From contig QPMI01000267.1 in NCBI GenBank assembly GCA_004431415.1, forward strand, positions 1 to 64,000: a stretch of DNA of 64,000 nt. The letters are read 5' to 3'. A program made the position numbers and the translations under genes. The notes beneath the pieces are model-generated. The model was given only the letters and a program-made list of their open reading frames with translations. It was not told the origin of the DNA and made no database searches. This document shows, piece by piece, positions 1-11,300 of the stretch (position 1 is the first letter of the stretch; each line of letters starts with the position of its first letter). Origin of the DNA: Cyanophora paradoxa (taxonomy: Eukaryota; Glaucocystophyceae; Cyanophorales; Cyanophoraceae).

Positions 1-2488
1 GCCCGCGCCCGCAGCGTCACCGAGAGCGGCGGGACTGCGCGGCCGTCAGCGGCGCGGCGGGGCGCGGCGGGGCGGGGCGGGCGGGCGCGCAGTCGGCCGG
101 CTCGGCGCGGAGGAGGCGCGGCGCCTTGTCCAGCAGGCCGGCCTCTTCCTCTGCCCCGCCCTGCTGCGTCACAGGAGGTGGGGGGGGGGGGGGGGGGGGG
201 CGGGGGGGGGGCGGGGGGTGGGCGCTGGGGCGGCGGGGGGCGCACCGGAGCCGGCGGGGAAGAAGCCGCCGAGCTCGGAGCCGGGGTACGGGAAGCTGTC
301 CGAGGCGACGAAGACGCCGAGGCGGGCGTCGCCGGCGCCCTCGAGGCCGGCCCGCAGCGACCCCAGGGGCGCCCCGCCGGCACCCACCCGACCCCAGCCT
401 CACGGGGGCCACCCACACGCGCCCCGGCACCCACCGCGCAGCCTCGCTGCCGCCCTCCGCGGCGCCCAGGGGGCGGCGGGCGGGCCGGGGCGGGCCGGCT
501 CGGCGCCGGGGGGGGCATGGGGGCGGGGACGGGGACGGGAATGGTGACCTCGACGCGGGCCTCGAACTCGGGCGGGGTCGCGAGGCGCTCGCCGCGGCGC
601 CCCGCCGCGCCCCACTGCAGCGAGAAGAGGCGCGTCCCCAGCCAGCTCGGCATCCACGTCCCCGCAGGCTTGCCCTCGTCCCCCGTCGGGCCCCCGCCGC
701 CCCCAGCGAGCTCCCGGGGCCCCCCGGCGTCCACGTCCCCGTCGCCGGGCCCCGGGGCCGACACGCCCGCGTTCGGCCCGCCCGGCACCGTCGCCCCTGG
801 CGCCGCCGCCCCGCCGCCCATCGCCCCGCCGCCCATCGGGCCGCCGCTCATGGGCCCGCCGCCTGCTGGCGGCCACCCCGGCATGCTGCCGGGCTGCGCG
901 GGGCCGGCGGGGCCGCTGAGGCGCCTGCCGCGCGCCGGGGCGGGCCGCGGCGGCACGCTGCCCCTGCGGAGCAGGCGGAGCGGTTAGAGAGGGCGCGGCG
1001 GGGGCGGGAGCGCAGCGTGCAGCGGACCCCGTCGGGCCGGCGGGGGGACGGAGCCGGAGGCGGCCCCCGCGCTGCCGGCGACGGCGCCGAGGAGCCGGCC
1101 GTGGCGCCCCAGCCGCCCATCGAGCCGCCCCAGCCGCCGACGCTCTGCCCCCCAGTCTCCACCCTGCACACGCACTCCTCCCGGCGGCGCCGGCACCGGC
1201 GTCGGCCTGCCTCCCCGCCCTCAGCGCCCGGGGCAGTTCGGGGCTCGCTGGGGACGGCTCACGCGGGGGGCGGCGGGGTGCGCTCGGGGCGCCGATGAGG
1301 ACGGCAGGGCCGGCGCTGGCGGTGCTGGCGGGGCCGGCGATGGCGGGGTCCACGAGGGGCCGCCCCGGCGCCGCCACCGCCGCCTCCGTGGCCACCGTCC
1401 CGCCGGCCGCGGGCGCCGTCGTCGAGACGGGCGGCGACGGCGGCGACGCCGCGTTGCCCGCCTCGCACCGGCACTCCCCGCTCCCCGCCTCCACCCGCCT
1501 GCCCCGGCCCGCGCTCAGGCCCGGCGGCAGGCAGCGGGGGCGGGGGCGGGGCGCACCCGGGCGGTAGGTTGGGGCAGGCAGGGGCGGAGGGCGGCGGGGT
1601 CGCTCTGGGAGCAGGCGGGGTCGGCGACAGTGGTCGAGGCGTCGTAGTGGGCTGCCCCGCCCGCCCCCGCCCGCCGCTGCGCCACCGCCAGCCGCACGTG
1701 CGCGATCCCCGCCGCGTTCTTCGCCCCGCCCCGTCGGCCCCGGCGCCGGGGCGGCAAGGGGGCGCGGGCACCTGGTAGACGGTGAGAGTGCCCTCCTCAG
1801 CCTGCGGCGAGGCGGCCGAGAGGACGGCCGCGCCGAAGGTCCCCCCCGGCACCGACACGGCGCGCGCGTCGAACGGCACCCCGCCCGCCGTCCCGAAGGG
1901 GAAGGCCGGCGCCGGCGCCGCGCCGGCATTCGAGAGGAGCGCCACGCGGTGCGTCTCGCCCCCGCCGCGCAGCTCCGCCGCGAAGGGCGCCCCTGCCGCG
2001 TCCCGCGGCCTGAGCTGCACGCGCACGCCGTCCCAGCTGCGCGACGGCACGAGGGACGTCCAGTTGAAGATGTGCGCCTTGAAGCGGCAGGCGGCGTTCT
2101 GCTCGCCGAAGTCGGCCGCCACGAGCGCCGAGGCCACGGGGCGCTGGGCGCCCGGGACCACGAGCTCCGCCTCCCGCCCGACGAGGCGGTCGCAGTCGTG
2201 CGACACGATCAGCGCCCGCAGCGTCGCATTCGCCCCTCCCGCGCTCCCCTCCACCCGCACCGACGCGAGCAGGAGGCCCCGCGAAAGAGTCCCCGCGCGG
2301 AAGAGCACACCGTAGTGCGTCACGGCGCTCGCTGTCAGCAAGTTTACCAGCAGGGTATCATTAACATTGTAGTATGGTTCAGACGGGCGAGGCGCACCGC
2401 TGGCGACTGCGAACGCCGCATGGATGACGAGAAGGGCCAGCACCAGCCGGCCCCCGGGCGCGGGGCGGCCTGCACCCCCAGTCGGCAT
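1..2488 (-). CDS. Secreted or membrane-anchored glycoprotein, unknown family, partial at 3' end
   Basis: I do not recognise the family. The minus-strand ATG at 2488 opens a typical signal peptide (hydrophobic core LVLALLVIHAAFAVASG, about residues 14-30). An ectodomain-like exon follows (2440-1780) with N-glycosylation sequons NDT, NAT and NWT. Further coding-like blocks, separated by short GC-rich introns, are seen near 1700-1290 (Cys-containing, then Ser/Thr/Pro/Ala-rich), 1170-1090, 870-540 (Gly/Pro-rich, then GTWMPSWLGTRLFSLQWG) and 365-250 (ARLGVFVASDSFPYPG, ending at a GTGCGCC donor). A last block lies at about 165-100 (AEEEAGLLDKAPRLL). No convincing stop is seen, so the gene probably continues left of the window. 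The N-terminus and secretory route are well supported; exon edges and function are not. It is divergent to the FBT gene. Confidence 0.5.
178..222. repeat. G homopolymer-like tract
   Basis: Nearly uninterrupted G runs on the plus strand, C on the coding strand. The tract lies in what looks like an intron of the minus-strand glycoprotein gene, just upstream of a CTGTGACGCAG acceptor. It is similar in kind to the long C tract at 15883-16024. Confidence 0.8.
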
Positions 2489-3121
2489 AAGACTGAACAA
2501 CCTTGTGGTTCCTCGCTGCTGGTGCAGGAACCTTGCTGCTGTGGCCCCGTGTTCGGGGCGCCGATCCAGCAGGTGCAGCGATCCGCCGGCTGCCGGCCCG
2601 GCAATTGCCTTCCGCGTGTCTATCAGGCCACAATGAAGGCGAGGGCGCTCAGCAGCCAAAGAGTGCTCGGAGACTCCGGTACCCCCCACGAGTGACCCAA
2701 CAGCAGGCTGCGGGCAGCGCGTAGTGCGCGTTGGTAGCTTAGAGAATGCGGTTTGATCCGCTTACAGCGCACATCGCGCGTATACCGCGAGACCGGCCGG
2801 CCGCGCCAAGTCAACCGCGCCAGCGAACAGCGTCGAGGGGTTCTCAAGCAGAGCGCGCGCCCTTGCTGCAGAAGGCAAGACCTGAAGTAGCGAAGACAAC
2901 CGCACCGAACGCCGATGTCGAGACAGCAACCCCGGGCGGTACGAAGAGCTCAAGGCCGACGAGGGCCGAGATGAGGCAGTTCCTATTGTGCGTGCTACTC
3001 GAGATGCGACAGCTGCTGTCGCATCCGCCCTTTTGCGCATTGATGACACAAGCATGCTAGCTGCGGACAACGCAGGAGGCGCCCTCTCACGCGATTCTGA
3101 CCTGGATACGTGCGCAGCGGC
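2489..3121. promoter_or_regulatory. Divergent intergenic region between glycoprotein and FBT genes
   Basis: No convincing coding sequence on either strand. GC is moderate compared with the flanking genes. It must hold the promoters of both neighbours, and possibly 5' UTR or an early exon of the FBT gene, whose first exon is not resolved. I found no tRNA-like cloverleaf here. Confidence 0.4.
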
Positions 3122-5584
3122 ATGTCGCTTATATACGCGTACATCGGTGCGCACCAGCGCAAACGCGCGCTCGGTTCGCGCGCTTTTGCCAATCGGTTCT
3201 CGCGATTCGCGCAGGGCTGCAGGACTTTTCAAGGCGAGGCGGCGCGGATGCCGAGCGCGCCGCCCCGCTCTGACGCCCTCCGCGCGCAGGCTCGCCATCA
3301 CGTTCTTCGAGAAGGCGCTGCCTGCCGGCCCGCCGGCCGCCGCGCTCACCTGACCGGGGCGCGTGCGGGGCAGGACTACCTGAAGCTCTCGCCGGCGCGG
3401 GCTCAGGCAGTGGACAGCTCGAGCACGTTCCCGTGGATGGTTAAGGTGCCCGCCACCCCGGCCCGCCCGGCGACGCTCCGCCCGGTCCCCGACGCGCCCG
3501 GCCCCCTGCCCCCGCTGCCCCGCAGCCGCTGTAGTGCGCCGCCCCCCGCCGCCCCCCGCCTGCAGCGGGGCTGACAGCGGGGCAGCGGGTTCATCAGCGA
3601 CTTCCTGCCGATCTTCGGGTACCGGCGGCGGCCGTACCTCTACCTCTCGTCGGGCCTCGTGGTGGGGACCTTCCTCCTCCTCGCCCGCCTCAAGGTCGAC
3701 CCCATGAACACCCCCGCCGTCATCGTGCGCCCCCGCCGCCCCCGGCCCCGCGCCCCCGCCGGCGCGCGCGTGGCGGGGGCGAGCGGGGGCGCGGGGCGGC
3801 AGGCGAAGTTCGTGGGGATCATGGTGCTGAACCAGATCGGCGTCTGCTTCACCGACGTCATCGCCGACTCCCTCGTCGTCCAGAAGGTCCCGCCCGCACC
3901 CCCGCCCCCCCGCCCCGCCCTTGCTCGCCGCGGCCGCGCCGAGGCGGGGCGGGCGGGGCCAGATCGGGGAGAAGGCGCCGTACAGCAACTCGCTGCAGTC
4001 CTTCGTCTGGGCCTCCCGCACCACCGGCTCCATGGTCGCCTCCTGGAGCGCCGGGTCCGGCCCCCGCCCCCCCGCCCCGCGCCGGGCCGAGGGCCGAGGG
4101 CCGAGGGCGGGGGGTGCGGGGGGGCAGGTACGTGCTGGACCGCGTGCCGCCGCAGACGGTCTTCAAGATCGCCGCCCTCTTCCCCGCCGCCGTCTTCCTT
4201 TCCGCCACCTTCCTCGTCTCCGAGACCCGCGCCCCCAGCTCCCCCGCCCCGGGCCCCGGCCCCGGCCCCGCCCCCGCCCCCGGCAACGGCGAGGCGGAGG
4301 GGAAGCGGGCGGGGGGGCCGGAGGGGGCGGGGGCGGGGGAGGAGGAGGACGAGTCAGCGTTCACGCTGCGGGAGCAGCTGGGGCGGCTGCGGGGGGCGCT
4401 GACGGAGCCGACGATCTGGCGGAGCACGGTCTTCATCTTCCTCGTCGCCGGCACGCCCTCCTGCGACACCGCCATGCTCTACTTGTCCGCACCCCGGCCC
4501 CGCAACCCCCCCGCCTGCCTCTCACGCCCCGTCTGCGCCCCGCAGCTTCACCAACAAGCTCGGTGCGCACCGCCCCGCGGCCCCTCGGCGCGCCGGGGCC
4601 GGGGCGGCTGAGCCCTCGTGCGCCCCGCAGGCTTCCAGAACGACAAGGAGTTCTTCGGGGTGCGCCCGCCCGCCGCCCCCGCCCCGGCCCCCCTCCCGCT
4701 GCTCCTCACGCCTCATGCTCGCCCCCGCAGCGCCAGAACCTCGTCACCGTGCGGCAAGGCCGCGGCGGGGGCGGCGGCAGCGTGGTCTCGCGTGTGCGGG
4801 GCGGGCTGACGGGGGCGGGGCGGGGCGGGCAGAACGTGGCGTCGATCGCGGGGATCTTCGTGTTCCAGCGGTACCTGCGCAACGTGCGGCTGCGGGCCGT
4901 CATCCTCTGGACGTCCCTGCTGGGCACCCTCCTCCAGCTCCTCCCCATCGTCGTCGTCACCCGCGCCAACCTCGCCCTCGGCCTCAACGACAAGGCCCGC
5001 CCCGCCCCGCGCCCCTGCACTCCCCCCCGCGCCTCACGGCGGCGGCGCGCGCAGATCTTTGTGCTGGGCTCCACGGGGATCAACGCGGTGTGCGGGCAGA
5101 TCTCCTTCATGCCCATCCTCGTCCTCGCCGCCAAGGCCCGCCCGCCCCGCCCCGCCCCGCCCCGCCCCCCCTCCCGCACCCCGCCCGAGGCTGACGCCCC
5201 GCCCCGTCTCCGCAGGTCTGCCCTCGCGGCATCGAGGGTGCGCGCTTCGGCCCCGCCCCAGCGCCGGCTGCGGGGCGCTGACGGGCGCAGGGACGCTCTT
5301 CGCGTTCCTGATGTCGTGCATGAACACGGCGGGGCTCGTGAGCGCCTACCTGGGGGCCTTCTTCACGAGCTACCTCGGGGTCTCCCCCACCGACTTCGAC
5401 CGCCTCTGGGTCCTCGTCCTCATCTGCTCCCTCTCCACCGCCCTCCCCCTCGCCCTCCTCAAGACATTCGTCCCCGACTACCGCCCCGACGAGGGTCCGC
5501 CGCCGCCCCGCACCCCCTCCCCCTCTTCTCAGCCCTCCTCGCCCCGCAGCCGACCAGGAGGAGGCACACCACGGCCACGGCTGA
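3122..5584 (+). CDS. Folate/biopterin transporter family (FBT/BT1) membrane protein
   Basis: A multi-pass major-facilitator-type transporter of the folate-biopterin (BT1) family, expected to move folates or pterins across the plasma or an organelle membrane. Family blocks occur in order: FFEK-DYLKLSPARAQ (3291-3410), FPWMVK, GFISDFLPIFGYRRRPYLYL (about 3590-3640), VGIMVLNQIGVCFTDVIADS (3810-3870), ASRTTGSMVASW, VFKIAALFPAAVFLSATFLV, WRSTVFIFLVAGTPSCDTAM, the ILWTSLLGTLLQLLPIVVV helix (4900), the GINAVCGQISFMPILVLAA helix (5090), then VCPRGIEG-TLFAFLMSCMNTAG (5220-5335) and LVLICSLSTALPLALLKTFV. Charged linker DEEEDES lies near 4345. The last exon encodes DQEEAHHGHG and a TGA at 5582. About ten short introns end in CTGAC...GCAG; the one after FFEK appears to use a GC donor. 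The first exon is uncertain; 3122 is only the nearest upstream ATG. Convergent with polymerase eta. Confidence 0.85.
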
Positions 5585-5744
5585 CCGGCCCGCCCCGCCC
5601 CGCCCACCATGGCCAGCCCCCTCCGCCCCGCGCCCCGCGCCCCCCGCCCTCTCCCTCGTGCTGCTGCTCTGCCTCTGCACGTCGAACCGAGCGCACACGA
5701 CAGGGCCGGGGGCGGCGAAGAGGGGCGGGGGGGGCGGGGCGGGC

Positions 5745-8136
5745 TCAGCCGGGGGCGGCGGGGGCCGGCTCGTCGGGGTCGAGCTCGAGGTCGTCGGGGG
5801 CGAAGCGGGCCGCCACCGCGCCCTCCTCCGAGCTCGGCGACGCCGGCCCCGCCCACACCTCGATCCCGGGGCCCTCCCCCTCCCCGCCCTCCCCCGCCTT
5901 CCCATCCCCCGCCCCGCCACCCTCCTCCCCGCCGACACCTCCGCACGCCCCGCGGGGCCGGCCGCCCGGCGATGTCGATGTGGAGGCAGGCGGCGGCGGG
6001 TGACTGGCCGGGGCGCCGGAAAGAAAGGCGCTGCTGGCCGGAGGGCGGGGCGCGTCGGGCGCTTCGGCCGGGGCGCGGTGCGAGGCCGAGGGTGAGACGG
6101 GGGAGGCGGGGGGGGCGGCGCGAGCGAGGAAGCCGGCGATTGTGGCGCTGGGGTTGAAGGGTGCGAAGCCCGTGGCGGCGAGCGCGACGCGGGCGACGGG
6201 GGCCCGGTGGGGTCCCAGCAGCGACCGCACCGCCCGCAGCGCCGCCGCGCACATCGCCGGCCCCGACGCCGTGTGCACCGGCGGTGGCGGCGGCGGCGGG
6301 CCCGGGCCCGAGGGCGAGGAGGGGTCGCGGGGCCCGTAGCGGCGCACCCAGGTGGGCGCCTCGATGCTGGGCGCCGGCGGCTCGGGGCGGGAGCGGGGGC
6401 CGCCGGGCGGGGCATGGGGAGGGTCTTGGAGCGGGCGGAGGCGGGGCCACCGGCGCCGTGAGCCGCCTCCACCGAGACCACGAGCGAGCGCGCCCGGCGC
6501 CGGTGCCTGACCCCGCGCCCCTCGCCGGCGGCACAGGCGGGCTGGGCGGGCGGGGCGGGCCTGGCGCAGTCGGCGCGGAGGCGGTCGGCGAGGTCGGCGG
6601 CGACGGTCGCGAGGAACGGCTCCAGCCGCTCCGCCGAGTCCACCGCCTGCGCCCCGCCCCGCGTCGTCGGCCCCGCCCCCGCGAGGGCGCCGGCAGCGGC
6701 CCGCGCCTGCTTCGATGCAATCGCGTACGGCCGGAGGCTCATCTGCGACTGCACGCGCTCCGGGGGCGGCTGCTCGCGCCGTCAGCGCCGGCGGGGAGGA
6801 GGGGCCGGGGAGCTGGCCTTCTCGGCTACAGGGGCAGGGTCGCGGCCCCAGCGGTACTCCGCCAGCTTCTCCGCCAGCTGGCGCGCGAGTGGGTCCCCCG
6901 GCGAGGGCCTCGCGGGGGGCGCGCACGCGGTCCGTGAGGCCAAAGCGCCGCTGCAGCTCCTCCTGCGGGGCGGCTCGGGTGGGGGGGAGAAGAGGGGGGG
7001 GGAAGGGAGGCCCTGAGGGGGGGAGGGAGTGGGGGGGCGGGCGGGCCGGCGAGAGGAGGCGCAGGTCGGCCGCCGTGCAGAGCCCCGCCGCCTCGAGGGC
7101 GGTGCGCAGCGCGGGCCCCACCCGGGCAACTGTGCCCCGCTCGGCCCGCCCGGCGCCTCCCGGGCACAGCGGGCGGGCCTTGGCGAGGGCACGGGGCGAC
7201 GAAGGCGGCCGCCTCGCCCGCCGGGACGACCGTCTGCCGCTGCGGCTTGTTCGCCCCTGCCCGCCGCGTCGGCCCCGCCGCCCCGCTCGGGGCGCGGCTG
7301 GCGGCACCGGCGGCGAGCTTGGCGACGAGCTTGTTGGGGCCGACACCCCCCGACGCCTCCAGGCCCGTCTCCCGCCTCACCGCCTCCCGCAGGCGCGCCA
7401 GCAGCGCCTGCCGGCACCCGCTCCGGCCCCCGTCAGGCCCCCCATCGCATTTGGCGCCCGACGCCGGTCGCGCGCGGCTGCTGGCCCACCGCGGCCTGCC
7501 GTAGCCGAGCGTCCGCCGCCCCGTCGCCGGCGAAGACAGTACTCTCCAGAGCCGCTGCGCGGCGATTCATCAGCGCGGCGAGGCCGCGGAATCCGGCGCG
7601 GAGAGCTGGCGCACGCGTGTCGGCCTCGAGCTGCGCCTCGGGCCCGTGTTCGAGGGCGGCGGTGAAGTCCAGGTAACATTCGTCAATGGAAGCCTTCTCG
7701 AGCTGCACGCCGGGCCCGGCCGCACTGCGCAGCGCTGCCACCACCCGCTCGCTGATCTCCATGTAGCGCCTGTAGCAGACCTTGCCGCGCTCGAGGTGCA
7801 CGTCGACGATTCGCAGTGACGGGCACTGCCGTAGCGCCTCATCAGGGATCATGTGCTTCTTGACGCCGAGCGCGCGGGCTTCATAAGATACAGAGATCAA
7901 TTCCCAGAACTGAGGCCGCGCAACCGCCCAGCGTCAGAGCTGCAGCCGCTGTGGCGTACGCGTACGCGCGGGCCTGGTCAACGGCACACGGGACCCCGAC
8001 GAGGCTTGGGTCCTCGGCGCGGGCCACCTGGACGAAGAAGCAGCTGCGCACGATCTCAGCTGTGAGGCGCTAGCGTTCGTATATGCAGCGCGCACTCCAG
8101 GTCGATGAGCGCCACGAAGCGCTTAGAACCCGACAT
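5745..8136 (-). CDS. POLH: DNA polymerase eta (Y-family translesion polymerase)
   Basis: Y-family polymerase that bypasses UV photoproducts. The ATG at 8136 starts MSGSKRFVALIDLDCFFVQV once a 52-nt GTGCGC...GCAG intron is removed; this is the canonical N-terminus with the first metal-binding Asp pair. Next are EDPSLVGVPCAV, ISVSYEARALGVKKHM (7890), CPSLRIVDV, RGKVCYRRYMEISERVV and the catalytic SIDECYLDFT block (7680). The palm/thumb follows as ASGGVGPNKLVAKLAAG (7340), NKPQRQTVVP (7240) and GPALRTALEAAGLCTAADLR (7110). A little-finger-like region is seen near 6750-6480 (QMSLRPYAIASKQA, SLVVSVEA). The C-terminus is Pro/Ser/Ala-rich, ending FAPDDLELDPDEP at 5745. I could not identify a UBZ zinc finger; a PIP box is possible but not proven. 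The gene shares a 185-bp divergent promoter with the CLC gene. Confidence 0.88.
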
Positions 8137-8321
8137 GCCCGCAGCCTCGTCAGAAGTCCCTCGAAGGGGGTAGACCACCTCAGCTAGGGGTAGAACACAC
8201 TCGCAGCGTCGCATCGTTGCGCGCCGGTCGAGCGCGCGAGGGCCGCCATCCGCGGCGGAATAGGCATAAAAACGTAGCGCTAGCATTTCACCGCCTTCGG
8301 GCGTGTGCGCGCGCGGCGGAA
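8137..8321. promoter_or_regulatory. Compact bidirectional promoter, POLH / CLC
   Basis: Only 185 bp separate the two divergent ATGs. An A-rich TATA-like stretch (GCATAAAAACG, about 8264-8275) lies some 50 nt upstream of the CLC start. No similar box is obvious for the polymerase side. Confidence 0.5.
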
Positions 8322-11300
8322 ATGACGCACGGAGAGGTTCCAAAAGCCCCGCCAGCCCTGAAGACCAGCATCCCGACAAGCCGGACGGTCGAGGTGCTGT
8401 CCTACTACAACAGGCTAAATGAGCAAATCTACACCGAGAACTTCGCCGAGGGCGGCCATCACAAGGAGACCGGCGAGAACTTCGTCAAGAAGTCCTACCC
8501 GCAGCGCGTGCGGGATTACCTGACGGATTCGGAGTTTTTTATGACCCTCACCTACCTCGTCCTCCTTGGCGTGATCATGGCCTGCGTCTCCCTGCTTTAC
8601 GCGTTCATTGAAGGCAACCTCGCACACCTTCATCACCTCCTCAGTCGAGATGAAGGTCGGCCTTTCTGGCTCAACCAGGACCAGGTGCGCACCCCCGCCG
8701 CGCACACGAAACGCATGACCGACAGGAAATTTTGCGCAGGGCTCCATGCGGCTGATGTATTACGTCATGTCTATCGCCCACACCGTGTTTTGGGCCGGCG
8801 TGGCGGCTTCGTTGTAAGTTGGCGTTTCGCCGCCGCGTGCCCGACTGTTCACGGTCCCCCGCAGCCCCGCCTACATCTCGAAACTAGGGGCCGGTTCGGG
8901 CATCCCGGAGCTCAAGGCTATCATCTCGGGCATGTCTATTGCCCGCTACCTCAGCATGCGCACCCTTATATGCAAGGTCAGACATTGGATCAATTTGCGG
9001 CGATTTGAATCTCATGCTCGTTCGCACAGTTCATGGGTCTCGTCCTGGGCGCTGGTGCTGGCCTCTTCACTGGCCGTGAGGGTCCCTTCGTCTGCCTTGG
9101 CGGCTGCGTCGCGAACCTGCTGGCGAAGATACCCGGCTTTAGGGAAAAGTTCCTTCGCAACGCCATTAGCCACCGCAGCATCCTTGCCGCGGGCGCCGCT
9201 GTCGGTATCGTGAGGTTTGTGCTGCAAGCGCTTTGTTCAGCGCGCGGAACCTCACGGTTCCGTGCAGCACTTTCGGCACGACCGTCGGTGGTGTGATCTT
9301 CTCGCTCGAGGTGACGGCCTCCTTCTACATGGTTCGTTTCTGCTCCTCTTTCCCTCTCGCGCGCGGGCGGCGAGCGGGGCGCAGGTGTCGGAGGTGTGGA
9401 AGTGCTTTCTGACGTGCATGGTGGCGTCCATCATGTTCCAGTTCGCGCGCTTCCACGGGCGGATGGAGGCGATCGCGCCGACGCACTTCGACGAGGTGCC
9501 GTGGGACTGGACCATCTTCCTCTCCATTGGCGTCGGCATCCTCTCTGGCATGGCCGGCGCCCTCTTCAACATCCTCATCAAGGAGATCGGCCTCGTTATC
9601 AAGCACCAGAAGAAGCTCGTCAAGCACCCGGTCCGCCGCCTGTCCCCCCGGCCGCGCCTCGCGCTGACGCACCAGGCGGCAGGTGCTCATGGTGATGGGC
9701 TGGGCGCTCATTACCGGAATCGTCTCGTGGCCGTTTGGACAGTTCCTGCGCAACGAGTGGGACGAGACGATGAACGCCATGTTCTCCAAGGACGACCTCC
9801 GCGACGAGAACGAGTACTGGTCCGCCCCCGGCCGCCCGCCGCCTGCCGCCGCGCGGCCGAGCGGTCCGCAGGTACGACATGTTCGGCGGGGAGGAGTGGT
9901 CGATCGTCCCGGCGCTCTTCCTCATGTTCGTCACCCGCCTCGTGATGACCTGCACCACCATCTGCATGCCCCTCCCCACTGGAATCTTCGTCCCCACCCT
10001 CTGCATGGGCTCCATCATCGGCCGCCTGTGCGCCCCGCCGCCCCGCCACCCCCGTCTCCGCGGGGCCTGACGGCGGCGGCAGGTACGGCGAGATCCTGAT
10101 GCTGTGCGGGGTGCCCAACCGGGTTCCGCCGGGGATCTTCGCGCTGATCGGGAGCGCGGCGATGTGCGCCGGCGTCACGCACTCGATCGCGGTGGCGGTG
10201 ATCCTGCTGGAAATCACGGGCCAGTTCTACCACGTCCTCCACGTCCTCCTCGGCACCCTCGTCGCCCTCTCCGTCCGTCGCGCCGGCCCGCCCCGCCAGC
10301 GCGGCGCCCTGGCGAGCCGCGCGCAGGTCTCGTCCTCGTTCTGCCCGTCGTACTACGAGCAGGCGCTCGTCAAGGGCCAGATCCCCTACCTCCCCTTCCT
10401 CGTCGACCCCAACGCCAAGGACACCGCCCACGACCTCATGAGCCGCGAAGTCCAGTGCGCCCTGGCCCCCTCCCTTCGTTCCCCCGGCGGCTCTAGAGTG
10501 ATGTTAAATTTACCGCGTGAGCTGGATCATACCAAGTCTGGCATTCCATGAGCGAGCTTCTCGGCGCTGACTATGAACTGCCCCTCCATCTGAAATACGC
10601 TTCAGTCAGCAGCCGTTCTGTGCCTGATCGCACTCCCGTGCAGGTTCCTGGACATGTCCGCCCCGCTGAAGGAGCTCCGTATGGTCCTCAAGCGGTGTCC
10701 CGATTTCATCGCCTACCCCATGGTCGACAAGTGCGTCACGCGCGTGTCCTGTTGACATTAAGGAGGGGCATTAGAATGATGATAAATCAACCGCGTGAGC
10801 TGGATCATACCAAGTCTGGCATTCCTTGAGCGAGCTTCTCGGCGCTGACTAATGACCCCGCCCTTTCGAGTCGCGCGCCTCAGCAGCCGCGCTCGCCTTC
10901 TTACCGGCCGTCTGCGCAGCCGCGAGACCATGACGCTGGTCGGCTCGATCCGGCGCGGCGACCTGCAGCGCGTCCTGGAGCAGGCTGGCGTCCTGCAGGC
11001 CCCGCAGAAGTCTCAGTTCCAGAAGAACATGGACAAGATGACCAACACGATGACGAGCCTGACACAGCGCGTTTCCCGCTCCATCTCTGTCCACAAGGTT
11101 CGCCCCCCATCCTCACACCGCGTCTGGCTGGGAGGGCCTTTGAGTGATGATCAATTTACCGCGTGAGCTGGATCATACCAAGTCCGGCATTCTATGAGCG
11201 AGCTTCTCGGCGCTGACTTAGGCCCTCTCCTAGCTAGCGGCGCCTTTTGCAGGCCCGTCCCCCGGCGTGCGCTGACGCGGGGCGCCGCAGATTTCTGGCT

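Noticed and set aside
2720-2800. Possible tRNA (TTGGTAGCTTAGAG stretch)
   Set aside because: No paired acceptor stem and no GTTCRANNC loop at the right distance. Other GTTCGAA sites in the window also lack a cloverleaf.
5107-6754. Long minus-strand Arg/Pro frames over the FBT 3' end
   Set aside because: They are antisense shadows of FBT exons and overlap polymerase eta in other frames; no domain.
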